A DNA stretch of 64,000 nt from Candidatus Rhodoferax randersensis (GCA_016718155.1 JADKEH010000010.1:186001-250000); one strand, 5' to 3'; positions 9,070 to 18,238 are shown, numbered from the stretch's first letter. Notes: generated from the letters alone by a model not told the origin. Program-made: numbers and translations.

Positions 9070-9307
9070 GCTGTGCCGCCAGCAACCTGGTGAAGCACCG
9101 TGGCACCTGCCTGCGCTGCCAGCCCGTGCGCCCCCGTGCCTCGGCCCGCATGGCTTCGCTGAGGGCGGCGGCGCATAGTGTGGCTTTGGTCATGGTGTGG
9201 AAGTGAGGGTAACAGGCCAATTCTGCCGCCTTTTTTGCGCTGAGCACGGCGATCGAATCGCGGCCCTCATTTGTGCTACCGTCTGGCCTTGATATTGGAG
9301 GATCCTC

Positions 9308-9895
9308 ATGTTGCGCTTGATCATTTCCATACTGGCCGCCCTGACGCTGGGCGGCTGCGGCTACAACGATTTTCAACGGCTCGACGAGCAGTCCAAGTCG
9401 GCCTGGAGTGAAGTGCTCAACCAGTATCAGCGGCGCGCTGACCTGGTCCCCAACGTGGTTGCCACGGTCAAGGGCGAAGCGGCATTTGAGCAGGAAACCC
9501 TGACCAAGGTGATCGAAGCGAGAGCGAAAGCAACCTCCATTCAGGTGACGCCCGAGACGCTGAACAACCCGCAGGCTATGCAGAAGTTCCAAGCCGCGCA
9601 GGGGGAGTTGGGTAGTGCGCTTAGTCGTCTCATGGTGGTCTCTGAACAGTACCCGAATCTCAAGGCCAACCAGGGGTTTCGCGATCTGCGAGTACAGCTT
9701 GAAGGCACCGAAAACCGCATCACGGTGGCCCGAAACCGTTACATTCAATCCGTGCAGGAGTACAACGTGCTGACCAGAAGCTTTCCCAGCAATCTGACGG
9801 CGATGGTGTTTAGCTACCAGCCCAAGGCAAGCTTCGCGGTACAGAATGAGGCCGCCATCTCGGCGCCGCCAACGGTCAACTTCGACAAGAAGTAA
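9308..9895 (+). CDS. lemA: LemA family lipoprotein
   Basis: A 195-residue LemA protein. It has a lipoprotein signal ending in TLGGC (lipidated cysteine near residue 17), then the all-helical LemA domain (YNDFQRLDEQSKSAWSEVLNQYQRRADLVPNLV-type region, then ENRITVARNRYIQSVQEYN and the end motif FPSN). LemA proteins are envelope proteins of unclear role, often linked with TPM-domain proteins. The start follows TTGGAGGATCC. It leads a three-gene cassette with two TPM-domain proteins. Confidence 0.93.
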   Translation: MLRLIISILAALTLGGCGYNDFQRLDEQSKSAWSEVLNQYQRRADLVPNVVATVKGEAAFEQETLTKVIEARAKATSIQVTPETLNNPQAMQKFQAAQGELGSALSRLMVVSEQYPNLKANQGFRDLRVQLEGTENRITVARNRYIQSVQEYNVLTRSFPSNLTAMVFSYQPKASFAVQNEAAISAPPTVNFDKK

Positions 9896-9927
9896 GCCCG
9901 CGACACCCACGGGATCAGGGGTCGGTT

Positions 9928-10827
9928 GTGCGCCCACTGCACCTGTTCTTGACGCTGCTGCTTGGCGTGACCGCAGCGTTTGCGCCAAGCCTGCGCGCGC
10001 AAGGGGTGCAGCCGGTTCCAGCATTGACTGGACACGTCATCGATTTGACCGCTACCCTGTCTACTGAAGATCTGCGCAGCCTTGAAGCACGTCTGACCGA
10101 ATTGGAGACAACACGCGGCAGTCAGGTGGTCATCCTGATGGTGGCCAGCACGCAGCCCGAAGATGTCAGCAGTTATGCCAACCGGGTTGGCAACGACTGG
10201 AAGATTGGTCGCAAGGGCGTGGGCGATGGGCTGCTGATATTGGTCGCCAAGAACGACCGCAAAGTGCGCCTGGAGGTGGCCAAATCCCTTGAGGGTGCCA
10301 TTCCCGACCTGGCGGCGCAACAGATCATTGACACCGCCATCACGCCGGCCTTTCGCCAGGGGCAGTATGCACAGGGCCTGGACGGCGCCGTGCAACAGAT
10401 CGCGGCGCGTATTGCCGGAGAGAGCCTTCCCACACCGGGCGAATCGAAATCCTCCGGCCGCAATGGGCTGCTGCAGGGCTTCGACTGGATGGATCTGGCG
10501 ATCTTCCTCTTCTTCGCGGTACCCATTGGCGGCTCGATCGTGCGTCGCGTGCTAGGCGCCAAGTTTGGCGCCGTCGTGGCCGGTTGTGCAGTCGGCGCAG
10601 TGGCATTGTTCATTACGTCGAGCCTGCTGGTGGCAAGCATCGCCGCTTTTGTGGCGGCCCTGTTCACCCTGTTCTCAAACGCCGCCGGTGGCAGCGGTGG
10701 CACCGGTTGGGGCAGCGGCGGCGGTGGGGGCGGCTGGAGTTCCGGCGGGGGAAGCAGCAGCAGCGACGGCTTCAGCTCCGGCGGTGGCGGGGATTTCGGC
10801 GGCGGCGGTGCCTCGGGAGATTGGTAA
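9928..10827 (+). CDS. TPM-domain membrane protein with Gly-rich tail (YgcG family)
   Basis: The 299-residue product starts with a signal peptide (FLTLLLGVTAAFAPSLRA), followed by a TPM domain at about 30-160 (GHVIDLTATLS, GSQVVILMVAST, GVGDGLLILVAKNDRKVRLEV). Two membrane helices lie at about 190-250, and the end is an extreme Gly/Ser-rich tail finishing GGGGASGDW. This is the YgcG/MTRG architecture usually found beside LemA. The GTG start at 9928 is preceded by AGGGG. Its stop overlaps the next start by one base, so the cassette is translationally coupled. Confidence 0.9.
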   Translation: MRPLHLFLTLLLGVTAAFAPSLRAQGVQPVPALTGHVIDLTATLSTEDLRSLEARLTELETTRGSQVVILMVASTQPEDVSSYANRVGNDWKIGRKGVGDGLLILVAKNDRKVRLEVAKSLEGAIPDLAAQQIIDTAITPAFRQGQYAQGLDGAVQQIAARIAGESLPTPGESKSSGRNGLLQGFDWMDLAIFLFFAVPIGGSIVRRVLGAKFGAVVAGCAVGAVALFITSSLLVASIAAFVAALFTLFSNAAGGSGGTGWGSGGGGGGWSSGGGSSSSDGFSSGGGGDFGGGGASGDW

Positions 10828-11351
10828 TGTTTGAGACCATCCAACGACTGTGGCGGCATCGCAGGCTCGACGAGCGGGACACGCGCCGCATGATTGACCC
10901 GCTTCTGGTGCAGCGGCTGACGCAGCGCGTGCATGCCAGCGAGCAGCGCCACAGTGGCGAGATTCGGCTGTGCATTGAGGCCTCCTTGCCCAACAGCTAC
11001 CTGCGGCGCCAGGGACCGATGCGCGAGATCATTCGCCAGCGAGCGTTGACCATGTTCGGCAAGCTGCGTGTGTGGGACACCGAGCACAACAATGGCGTGC
11101 TGATCTACCTCCTGCTGGCCGAACGCGCGATTGAAATCGTGGCCGACCGGGGCCTGAATCGGCACGTATCCAGGATGGAGTGGCAGGCCATGGTGCAGCG
11201 CATGGGTTCTGCATTTTCGACAGGAGACTTCGAGACCGGCCTGACGCAGGCGATGGAAGAGGTGTCGGCTGTACTGGTGCAGCACTTTGCGCAGACGCAG
11301 GACACGCAGCGCCTTGGCAACCAGTTACCAGATGCCCCGGACCTGCGTTAG
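10827..11351 (+). CDS. Second TPM-domain protein, cytosolic or peripheral
   Basis: A 174-residue protein whose TAATG start overlaps the stop of the preceding gene. It has a TPM-like domain (HSGEIRLCIEASLP, then VWDTEHNNGVLIYLLLAERAIEIVADRGLN) but no signal peptide and no membrane helix. It resembles the third member of the LemA-TPM-TPM cassettes seen in many betaproteobacteria. Role unknown; a joint function with LemA in the cell envelope is inferred from the fixed gene order. Confidence 0.85.
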   Translation: MFETIQRLWRHRRLDERDTRRMIDPLLVQRLTQRVHASEQRHSGEIRLCIEASLPNSYLRRQGPMREIIRQRALTMFGKLRVWDTEHNNGVLIYLLLAERAIEIVADRGLNRHVSRMEWQAMVQRMGSAFSTGDFETGLTQAMEEVSAVLVQHFAQTQDTQRLGNQLPDAPDLR

Positions 11352-11372
11352 ATTCTTGGCGGGTCCCAAAAC

Positions 11373-11405
11373 AAAAAGCCCCGACTGCGACCAGCCAGGG
11401 CTTTT
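11373..11405. terminator. Bidirectional terminator between the TPM cassette and atpC
   Basis: AAAAGCCC and GGGCTTTT form an eight-pair stem around a 16-base loop. Reading leftward, the stem is followed by a T-rich TTTTTGTTTTG tract, so it should end the atp operon. Reading rightward it can end the LemA cassette with a shorter T tail. Confidence 0.75.
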
Positions 11406-11426
11406 GAGAAGGTCATTCCAGAGTGG

Positions 11427-11843
11427 CTATTTCTTTTGGCGGTACTTGCGCAAGGCTGCAATCTGGGCTGCCATGACGGCCAACTCTGAGCTCGCCTTGG
11501 CGAAATCAATGTCGCTCTTGGCATTCTTGAGTGCTTCCTCAGCGGCCGCCTTGGCCTCGTTGGCCTTCTCGTCGTCGAGGTCCTTACCGCGAATGGCGGT
11601 GTCGGACAACACGGTGACGCAGTTGGGCTGCACTTCGAGGATGCCACCGGCCACGAAAACAAACTCTTCGTGCCCATCGGCCATTTCGATACGCACCGAT
11701 CCGGCCTTGATGCGTGTGATCAGCGGTGTGTGGCGCGGGTAGATGCCCAGTTCGCCGGCTTCGCCCGGCAAGGCGACAAATCGCGCCTCGCCAGAGAAGA
11801 TGGACTCCTCGGCACTGACCACATCAACATGGATGGTGTTCAT
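11427..11843 (-). CDS. atpC: ATP synthase epsilon subunit
   Basis: The 138-residue product is the F1 epsilon subunit, part of the central stalk. The N-terminal beta sandwich shows VDVVSAEESIFSGEARFVALPGEAGELGIYPRHTPL, the family signature, and the C-terminal helical hairpin is Ala/Lys-rich. It is the last gene of the operon, 60 bases after atpD, and a copy of the palindromic GGGACAG repeat occupies that gap. A terminator follows. Confidence 0.97.
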   Translation of the reverse strand: MNTIHVDVVSAEESIFSGEARFVALPGEAGELGIYPRHTPLITRIKAGSVRIEMADGHEEFVFVAGGILEVQPNCVTVLSDTAIRGKDLDDEKANEAKAAAEEALKNAKSDIDFAKASSELAVMAAQIAALRKYRQKK

Positions 11844-11861
11844 ACGATTCCTAATCTGTTC

Positions 11862-11900
11862 AATCAGTTGGGGACAGAACTAAAGATCTGTCCCGCAAAG
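11862..11900 (-). repeat. Dispersed palindromic repeat, GGGACAG family, copy 1
   Basis: On the minus strand the unit reads TTTGCGGGACAGA, a short loop, then TCTGTCCCCAACTGA. The arms GGGACAGA/TCTGTCCC pair exactly. It sits between atpD and atpC. Three further copies share both arms and outer flanks (36776-36822, 40169-40219 and, inverted and diverged, 44803-44840). Confidence 0.8.
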
Positions 11901-11903
11901 TCA

Positions 11904-13307
11904 TCAGACCTTCTTGGCTTTCTCGAACGCCTCGTCGATGGTGCCCACCATGTAGAAGGCTTGCTCGGGCAAGTGATCACATTCACCGGCCACGATCATC
12001 TTGAAACCGCGAATGGTCTCTGCCAAGCTCACGTACTTGCCGGGCGAGCCGGTGAACACTTCGGCCACGTGGAAAGGCTGGCTCAAGAAACGCTGAATTT
12101 TGCGAGCACGCGCGACGGTCAGCTTGTCTTCAGGCGCCAACTCGTCCATGCCCAGAATGGCAATGATGTCGCGCAATTCCTTGTAGCGCTGCAAGGTCCC
12201 TTGCACGGCACGGGCGGTTTCGTAGTGGTCAGCACCCACCACCAGTGGGTCCAACTGACGGCTGGTCGAGTCCAGCGGGTCCACGGCCGGGTAGATACCC
12301 AGCGAGGCGATGTCACGGCTCAACACCACGGTGGAATCCAGGTGGGCGAAGGTGGTGGCAGGGCTTGGGTCGGTCAAGTCATCGGCCGGCACGTAGACGG
12401 CCTGGATCGAGGTGATGGAGCCGACCTTGGTGGAGGTAATACGCTCTTGCAGACGGCCCATTTCTTCGGCCAGTGTCGGCTGGTAGCCCACGGCGGAAGG
12501 CATACGGCCCAGCAGGGCGGACACTTCGGTACCGGCCAGCGTAAAGCGATAGATGTTGTCCACGAAGAACAACACGTCCTTGCCTTCGTCACGGAAGGAC
12601 TCGGCAATGGTCAGACCGGTCAGGGCCACGCGCAGACGGTTGCCTGGGGGCTCATTCATCTGACCGTACACCATGGCCACTTTGGAGTCTTCCAGCTTTT
12701 CGAGATTCACCACGCCAGAGTCGGCCATCTCGTGGTAGAAGTCGTTGCCTTCACGGGTACGCTCACCCACACCGGCAAACACCGACAAGCCGCTGTGCGC
12801 CTTGGCAATGTTGTTGATGAGTTCCATCATGTTCACAGTCTTGCCGACACCGGCACCGCCGAACAGGCCGACCTTGCCGCCCTTGGCAAACGGACAGACC
12901 AGGTCAATCACCTTGATGCCGGTCTCCAGCAGCTCTTGCGAGGGACTGAGTTCGTCGTAGGTGGGCGCCTTGCGGTGAATCGAGGCGTGCAATTCGGCGT
13001 TGACCGGTCCGCGCTCGTCAATCGGCGTGCCCAGCACGTCCATGATGCGGCCCAGGGTGGCCTTGCCCACGGGCACCATGATGGGGTTCGCGGTGTTGGA
13101 CACCATCAGGCCGCGGCGCAAACCGTCGCTGGAACCCAGCGCAATGGTCCGCACGATGCCGTCACCGAGTTGCTGCTGCACTTCCAGTGTCAACGCCGTC
13201 CCTTCGAGTTTGAGGGCGTCGTAGATCTTGGGCATCTGGTCACGTGGAAACTCCACGTCAACCACTGCGCCAATACACTGAACGATTTTTCCTTGGGCTT
13301 GAGCCAT
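11904..13307 (-). CDS. atpD: ATP synthase beta subunit
   Basis: The 467-residue catalytic beta subunit of F1. The P-loop is GGAGVGKTV near residue 150; the DELSEED-like region is DELAPED (MDELAPEDKLTVARARK), and the ATP-binding block AGVGERTREGNDFYHEM is intact. Length is normal. It lies between atpG (57 bases upstream) and atpC. Confidence 0.98.
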   Translation of the reverse strand: MAQAQGKIVQCIGAVVDVEFPRDQMPKIYDALKLEGTALTLEVQQQLGDGIVRTIALGSSDGLRRGLMVSNTANPIMVPVGKATLGRIMDVLGTPIDERGPVNAELHASIHRKAPTYDELSPSQELLETGIKVIDLVCPFAKGGKVGLFGGAGVGKTVNMMELINNIAKAHSGLSVFAGVGERTREGNDFYHEMADSGVVNLEKLEDSKVAMVYGQMNEPPGNRLRVALTGLTIAESFRDEGKDVLFFVDNIYRFTLAGTEVSALLGRMPSAVGYQPTLAEEMGRLQERITSTKVGSITSIQAVYVPADDLTDPSPATTFAHLDSTVVLSRDIASLGIYPAVDPLDSTSRQLDPLVVGADHYETARAVQGTLQRYKELRDIIAILGMDELAPEDKLTVARARKIQRFLSQPFHVAEVFTGSPGKYVSLAETIRGFKMIVAGECDHLPEQAFYMVGTIDEAFEKAKKV

Positions 13308-13364
13308 GTTGTTTGCTCCAATAAATTTGAATCTTGCGAGGCGGGCGTCCGGTGGACGTTGGGC

Positions 13365-14261
13365 CTAAGCTCCGATCGCCGCAGCGCCGGAGACGATTTC
13401 GGACAGTTCCTTGGTGATCGCGGCTTGCCGGGTCTTGTTGTAGACCAGCTTCAGCTCACCAATCACGTTGCCAGCGTTGTCGGTCGCGGCCTTCATGGCC
13501 ACCATGCGCGCGGCGTGCTCCGAGGCCATGTTTTCAGCAACCGCCTGGTACACCAGCGCCTCGACGTATCGCACCAGCAGGTCGTCGATCACGGCTTGCG
13601 GGTCTGGCTCATAGATATAGTCCCAGCCGTGCTGCGCGCCGGCGGCCTGTTCGCTGGCCTTTGCATCGGCCTGCATCTGCGCCGCCGACAAGGGCAACAG
13701 TTGCTCAAGCACCACTTCTTGCTTCATCGTGTTGATGAACTTGGTGTAGGACAGATAGACCACGCTGACTTCGCCCTTGGCATAGGCATCGAGCAGCACC
13801 TTGACCGGGCCAATCAGCCGATCCAGATGCGGCCTGTCGCCCAACTGGGTGACGTGCGACACCACCTTGGCACCAATGCGATTCAGAAAGCCAAAGCCCT
13901 TGTTTCCAATCGCGACGGCGTGCGTCGTGACACCAGCAGCTTGCAACTCGCGCAACTTGATCGTCACACCACGCAACATGTTGGTGTTGAGACCGCCACA
14001 TAAGCCCTTGTCTGTCGACACCACAATCATGCCCGCGACTTTGGCGTCGTTGGCCTTCATGAAGGCGTGCACATACTCCGGATTTGCTTGCCCAAGGTTG
14101 GCCGCGATATTGCGAACCTTCTCCGAGTACGGCCGGGCGGCGCGCATGCGGTCTTGTGCCTTACGCATCTTGGACACAGAAATCATTTCCATGGCCTTGG
14201 TGATCTTCTTCGTGCTTTCGAAGTTCTTGATCTTGCCGCGTATTTCCTTGCCTGTTGCCAT
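13365..14261 (-). CDS. atpG: ATP synthase gamma subunit
   Basis: The 298-residue rotor shaft of F1. It begins MATGKEIRGKIKNFESTKKITKAMEMISVSKMRKAQ and ends with the conserved RQAAITKELSEIVSGAAAI helix, and both long coiled-coil helices are complete. There is a 30-base gap from atpA. Confidence 0.97.
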   Translation of the reverse strand: MATGKEIRGKIKNFESTKKITKAMEMISVSKMRKAQDRMRAARPYSEKVRNIAANLGQANPEYVHAFMKANDAKVAGMIVVSTDKGLCGGLNTNMLRGVTIKLRELQAAGVTTHAVAIGNKGFGFLNRIGAKVVSHVTQLGDRPHLDRLIGPVKVLLDAYAKGEVSVVYLSYTKFINTMKQEVVLEQLLPLSAAQMQADAKASEQAAGAQHGWDYIYEPDPQAVIDDLLVRYVEALVYQAVAENMASEHAARMVAMKAATDNAGNVIGELKLVYNKTRQAAITKELSEIVSGAAAIGA

Positions 14262-14291
14262 CTTGGCTCCTAAAAAGTCAGCTCAGACAAA

Positions 14292-15905
14292 TCAGGCGAA
14301 GGTCTTCTTGAACGCGCCAATGGCGGTGTTCAGCTCAGCCTCGACGTCAATGCAGACCTTCTTGAAGGACTTCTTCTCGTCGCTGTCGGAATCCTTTGCA
14401 GGCTTGTTGTCCCACTTGGCGCCGTTCTTCTCAATGGTCGCCAGCAGGGCAGCGTTCTTGTCCTTCAGGTACGCGTGCAGACCATGTTCGAAGGCCAACA
14501 CCTTGCCAACCGGCACGTCGTCCAAGAAGCCCTTATTCACTGCGAACAGCGTGACCCCCATCAGGGAGATCGGCAACGGGCTGTACTGGGCTTGCTTGAG
14601 CAGTTCGGTCACGCGGGCACCACGGTCAAGCTGCTTGCGGGTGGCTTCATCCAAGTCGGAAGCGAACTGCGCGAAGGCAGCCAGCTCACGGTACTGGGCC
14701 AAGTCGGTACGGATACCACCGGACAAGCCCTTGATCCAGTTGGTCTGGGCGGCGCCACCGACGCGCGACACCGAGATACCGGCGTTGATGGCGGGGCGGA
14801 CGCCGGCGTTGAATAGCGAGGTTTCCAGGAAAATCTGACCGTCGGTGATCGAGATCACGTTGGTCGGCACGAACGCCGAGACGTCGCCAGCCTGCGTTTC
14901 GATGATCGGCAGCGCGGTGAGCGAGCCAGTCTTGCCTTTGACTGCACCTTTGGTGAAGTCTTCCACGTACTTTTCGTTCACGCGAGCGGCGCGCTCGAGC
15001 AGACGGCTGTGGAGATAGAACACGTCGCCGGGGTAGGCTTCGCGGCCTGGGGGGCGGCGCAACAACAAGGATACCTGGCGGTAAGCCACGGCTTGCTTGG
15101 ACAAATCGTCGTACACGATCAGCGCGTCTTCGCCGCGATCACGGAAGTACTCACCCATGGTGCAGCCAGAATAGGCCGAAACATACTGCATGGCGGCCGA
15201 CTCGGACGCTGTGGCAGCCACCACGATGGTGTACTCCATGGCACCGGCCTGCTCCAAGGCACGCACCACGTTCTTGACGGAAGAGGCCTTCTGGCCAATC
15301 GCGACATAAACGCAGGTCATGTTCTGACCCCGCTGGTTAATGATGGCGTCGATGGCCACGGCGGTCTTGCCGGTCTGGCGGTCACCAATGATCAGTTCGC
15401 GCTGACCGCGACCGACCGGCACCATCGAGTCAATCGACTTCAGGCCGGTTTGCATCGGCTGGCTGACGGACTGGCGCGCGATCACACCCGGCGCAACTTT
15501 CTCGATCACGTCGGTCATCTTGGCGTTGATCGGGCCCTTGCCGTCGATCGGTTGGCCCAGCGCGTTGACCACTCGGCCTTTGAGCTCAGGGCCCACCGGC
15601 ACTTCAAGAATACGGCCCGTGCACTTGACGGTGTCGCCCTCGGAAATGTGCTCGTACGAACCCAGCACCACGGAGCCAACGGAGTCGCGCTCAAGGTTCA
15701 GTGCCAAGCCGTAAGTGGGCTGGCCGTCGGCGTCGGCCGGAAACTCCAGCATCTCGCCCTGCATCACATCGGACAGGCCGTGGATGCGACAAATGCCGTC
15801 GGTCACCGAGACCACGGTACCCTGATTTCGAATGTTTGCGCTGGCCGACAGGCCCTCGATACGACTCTTGATCAGTTCAGAAATTTCTGCGGGATTGAGT
15901 TGCAT
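14292..15905 (-). CDS. atpA: ATP synthase alpha subunit
   Basis: The 537-residue non-catalytic alpha subunit. The P-loop is GDRQTGKTAVAID near residues 170-180; the signature PAINAGISVSRVGG and VYVAIGQKASSVKNV are present. Compared with E. coli AtpA (513 residues) it has a C-terminal insert rich in Lys/Asp/Ser (DSDSDEKKSFKKV) at about residues 505-520, typical of Burkholderiales as far as I recall. Confidence 0.98.
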   Translation of the reverse strand: MQLNPAEISELIKSRIEGLSASANIRNQGTVVSVTDGICRIHGLSDVMQGEMLEFPADADGQPTYGLALNLERDSVGSVVLGSYEHISEGDTVKCTGRILEVPVGPELKGRVVNALGQPIDGKGPINAKMTDVIEKVAPGVIARQSVSQPMQTGLKSIDSMVPVGRGQRELIIGDRQTGKTAVAIDAIINQRGQNMTCVYVAIGQKASSVKNVVRALEQAGAMEYTIVVAATASESAAMQYVSAYSGCTMGEYFRDRGEDALIVYDDLSKQAVAYRQVSLLLRRPPGREAYPGDVFYLHSRLLERAARVNEKYVEDFTKGAVKGKTGSLTALPIIETQAGDVSAFVPTNVISITDGQIFLETSLFNAGVRPAINAGISVSRVGGAAQTNWIKGLSGGIRTDLAQYRELAAFAQFASDLDEATRKQLDRGARVTELLKQAQYSPLPISLMGVTLFAVNKGFLDDVPVGKVLAFEHGLHAYLKDKNAALLATIEKNGAKWDNKPAKDSDSDEKKSFKKVCIDVEAELNTAIGAFKKTFA

Positions 15906-15955
15906 GACTCTTTCCTTCTTTCATTAGTTGGGCCAATAACCTGCGGCGCGCGGCC

Positions 15956-16486
15956 TCAAGCTGTCAGGGCCACTTTCATTTGTTCCAGACGGGCCTTGAC
16001 GGACGTGTCAAGAACCTCATCACCCACCACCACGCGAATGCCACCAATCAGCTCCGGCTGCAATTCAACCGACACGTTGAGCTTGCGGTCAAAGCGCTTT
16101 TCAAGCGAAAGCGCTACGGCAGCCAGGGCTGCGGCGTCGATCGCAAAGGCGCTATATACCACTGCATCCGACGACCCGCTCTGGGCGTTCTTGAGCGCGC
16201 GAAACTGCGACGCAATCTCGGGCAGAACACTCAGGCGACCATTTTCGATCACGGCCTGCAGAAAATTCCGCGCCGCATCGGTCAGGGCAGACTTGGCAAT
16301 GCCCACCATCAAGTCAAAGACCTGAGCAGAGGTGACCTTGGGACTGTCCGCAAATTGCAGCAACTGGGGGTTGGCTGCAATCGTTGCGAGCTCGTCGACC
16401 CAGTTCGCCACCGACGACAAGTCAGAAGTCGACGCCTTGAACAGGGCCTCCGCGTACGGCCGGGCGATAGTGGCGAGTTCAGCCAT
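15956..16486 (-). CDS. atpH: ATP synthase delta subunit
   Basis: The 176-residue peripheral-stalk delta subunit. It begins MAELATIARPYAEALFKA and ends in the GGIRVVVGDEVLDTSVKARLEQMK signature of the family. It links the F1 head to the b-subunit stalk. There are 12 bases between atpF and atpH. Confidence 0.96.
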   Translation of the reverse strand: MAELATIARPYAEALFKASTSDLSSVANWVDELATIAANPQLLQFADSPKVTSAQVFDLMVGIAKSALTDAARNFLQAVIENGRLSVLPEIASQFRALKNAQSGSSDAVVYSAFAIDAAALAAVALSLEKRFDRKLNVSVELQPELIGGIRVVVGDEVLDTSVKARLEQMKVALTA

Positions 16487-16498
16487 GATTGCCCCTTG

Positions 16499-16969
16499 TT
16501 ACAGCTCAGTCTTCAAGCGACCCAGCAACTCGGCATGCACGCCAGCATTGACTTCCTTGCGGAGAATCTGCTCGGCGCCCTTGACCGCCAGCACGGCAAC
16601 CTGCTCGCGCAGGGCCTCACGGGCTTTGATGCTTTGTTGCTCGGCTTCAGCCTTGGCGGCAACAATGATCTTGTTGCCCTCTTCAACCGCCTTGGTCTTG
16701 GCTTCCTCCAAGATGGCCTGGGCGCGACGCTCGGCGTCAGCCAGACGGGCAGCCGTTTCGTTACGCGATTTGGCCAGCTCGTCTTCCACACGCTTGTTCG
16801 CGGTGGAGAGCTCGGCCTTGGCCTTGTCGGCGGCAGCCAGCCCGTCGGCGACCTTCTTGATGCGCTCATCCAGGGCAGTCGCGACCGGAGGCCAGACAAC
16901 CTTCATCGTAAACAGCACCAACAGGATGAAAACGATGATCTGAACAATCAGCGTTGCGTTAATGTTCAC
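16499..16969 (-). CDS. atpF: ATP synthase b subunit
   Basis: The 156-residue stator b subunit. It has one N-terminal membrane helix (LIVQIIVFILLVLFTMKVVWPPV), then a long Ala/Glu/Lys-rich coiled coil (DKAKAELSTANKRVEDELAK and so on) and the C-terminal delta-binding part (VLAVKGAEQILRKEV). Length matches E. coli AtpF. Confidence 0.97.
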   Translation of the reverse strand: MNINATLIVQIIVFILLVLFTMKVVWPPVATALDERIKKVADGLAAADKAKAELSTANKRVEDELAKSRNETAARLADAERRAQAILEEAKTKAVEEGNKIIVAAKAEAEQQSIKAREALREQVAVLAVKGAEQILRKEVNAGVHAELLGRLKTEL

Positions 16970-17005
16970 AGTAAGTCTCCCTCAAGCGAGGTGTTGCGAA
17001 AAGGC

Positions 17006-17269
17006 TTACTTGACCAGACGTCCGATTTGAGCCAGGAACGGGTTGGCCGTTGCAAACCACAGCGCAATACCGGTACCGATAATGAAAGCAGCGTCGATCA
17101 GACCAGCGAGCACGAACATCTTGGTCTGCAACTCGCCCATCAACTCAGGTTGACGCGCAGCCGCTTCCAGGTACTTGCTACCCATGATGCCGATGCCGAT
17201 ACAAGCACCCAACGCGCCCAGACCGATGATCAGGCCAGCAGCCAGAGCAGCAAAACTAATGACTTCCAT
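17006..17269 (-). CDS. atpE: ATP synthase c subunit
   Basis: The 87-residue proteolipid that forms the membrane rotor ring. It has two membrane helices with a polar loop (ARQPELMGEL). The ion-binding carboxylate is Asp59 in AGLIDAAFIIG, with no obvious sodium-binding residues around it, so proton use is expected. The start at 17267-17269 is chosen because MEVISFAALAAG is the natural N-terminus; it has a strong AGGAG site. A T/C-rich tract lies just upstream (see separate entry). Confidence 0.97.
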   Translation of the reverse strand: MEVISFAALAAGLIIGLGALGACIGIGIMGSKYLEAAARQPELMGELQTKMFVLAGLIDAAFIIGTGIALWFATANPFLAQIGRLVK

Positions 17270-17292
17270 GATGACTCCTAAGATTAACGAGT

Positions 17293-17319
17293 GAAAAAAA
17301 GAAAAAGAAAAAGAAAAAC
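17293..17319 (-). promoter_or_regulatory. Pyrimidine-rich tandem tract upstream of atpE
   Basis: In the transcript sense the atpB-atpE gap contains about four tandem TTTTTC units, 24 bases before the atpE start. The E. coli atpE leader has a U-rich translational enhancer bound by ribosomal protein S1, which raises c-subunit output. This tract is in the right place for the same job; the function here is inferred. Confidence 0.5.
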
Positions 17320-17331
17320 TAAACCGCGAAA

Positions 17332-18219
17332 TCAATGCGCATCGTGCGCTTGCCCGATGTAGACCAGCGTCAACATCATGAACACGAAAGCCTGCAGCAA
17401 GATGATGATGATGTGGAACACCGCCCACGCCCATCCTGCCACCACGTGAACCAGGAAAAGCATGATGCTGCCGCCAGGATCGGTGGAGAAGGCCCAGGAG
17501 CCGCCCAACAAGGCGATCAGCATGAATACCAGCTCGCCGGCGTACATGTTGCCAAATAGCCGCATGCCATGCGAGACGGTCTTGGCGGTAAAAGAGATCA
17601 GTTGCTCGGCCAGATTGACCAAGCCCAAGATCACGGCAAAGATGGGGTTCTTGCTGGTGCCAAACGGCGCGGAAACCAACTCATGCGCCCAGCCACCCAG
17701 GCCCTTGATCTTCATGTTGTAGAACAAGCAGATAAACAGCACCGAAACCGACAACCCCATGGTGATGGACAGGTCAGCGGTCGGAACGACACGCAGGTAG
17801 GCATGATGCGGATCGTGACCAGCGGCGCCGTAAATCCAACCCCACACGGTTGGCAGGAGATCCAGCGGCAGCAAGTCCATGGCATTGAGCAGGAAGATCC
17901 AGACAAACACCGTCAGAGCCAAGGGCCCAACCATCTTGCGGCTGGTGGCGTTATGCACGATCGACTTGGCTTGACCATCGACCATTTCCAGCAAGATTTC
18001 AACGGCAGCCTGGAAACGTCCGGGCACCCCGGAGGTGGCGCGACGAGCACCCTTCCAGAGCAGGAACGAGCCCAACAGACCCATCAGAATCGAGAAAAAT
18101 AAGGAGTCGATATTGAAGACCGTGAAATCAACAATCTCGGTCTGCGGCTTGTTTTGCCAGTGCGTCAGATGGTGAACAATGTATTCACTCGCGGTAGGGG
18201 CATGTGCGTCTGCGGCCAT
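17332..18219 (-). CDS. atpB: ATP synthase a subunit
   Basis: The 295-residue membrane a subunit that forms the proton half-channels. The essential arginine lies in SHGMRLFGNMYAGELVF, and the last helices AWAVFHIIIILLQAFVFMMLTLVYIGQAHD are characteristic. Five or six membrane helices are visible. It is 19 bases downstream of atpI. Confidence 0.97.
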   Translation of the reverse strand: MAADAHAPTASEYIVHHLTHWQNKPQTEIVDFTVFNIDSLFFSILMGLLGSFLLWKGARRATSGVPGRFQAAVEILLEMVDGQAKSIVHNATSRKMVGPLALTVFVWIFLLNAMDLLPLDLLPTVWGWIYGAAGHDPHHAYLRVVPTADLSITMGLSVSVLFICLFYNMKIKGLGGWAHELVSAPFGTSKNPIFAVILGLVNLAEQLISFTAKTVSHGMRLFGNMYAGELVFMLIALLGGSWAFSTDPGGSIMLFLVHVVAGWAWAVFHIIIILLQAFVFMMLTLVYIGQAHDAH

Positions 18220-18238
18220 ATATTGAACTACTTGTTTT

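Noticed and set aside
10173..11285. Proline-rich open frame on the minus strand opposite the TPM genes
   Set aside because: The proline run is just the complement of the Gly-rich tail codons of the plus-strand gene.
11670..14003. Very long open frame on the plus strand opposite atpC, atpD and atpG
   Set aside because: It is the antisense of highly conserved genes in GC-rich DNA, has His/Gly-rich low-information sequence and no ribosome binding site; a coding shadow.
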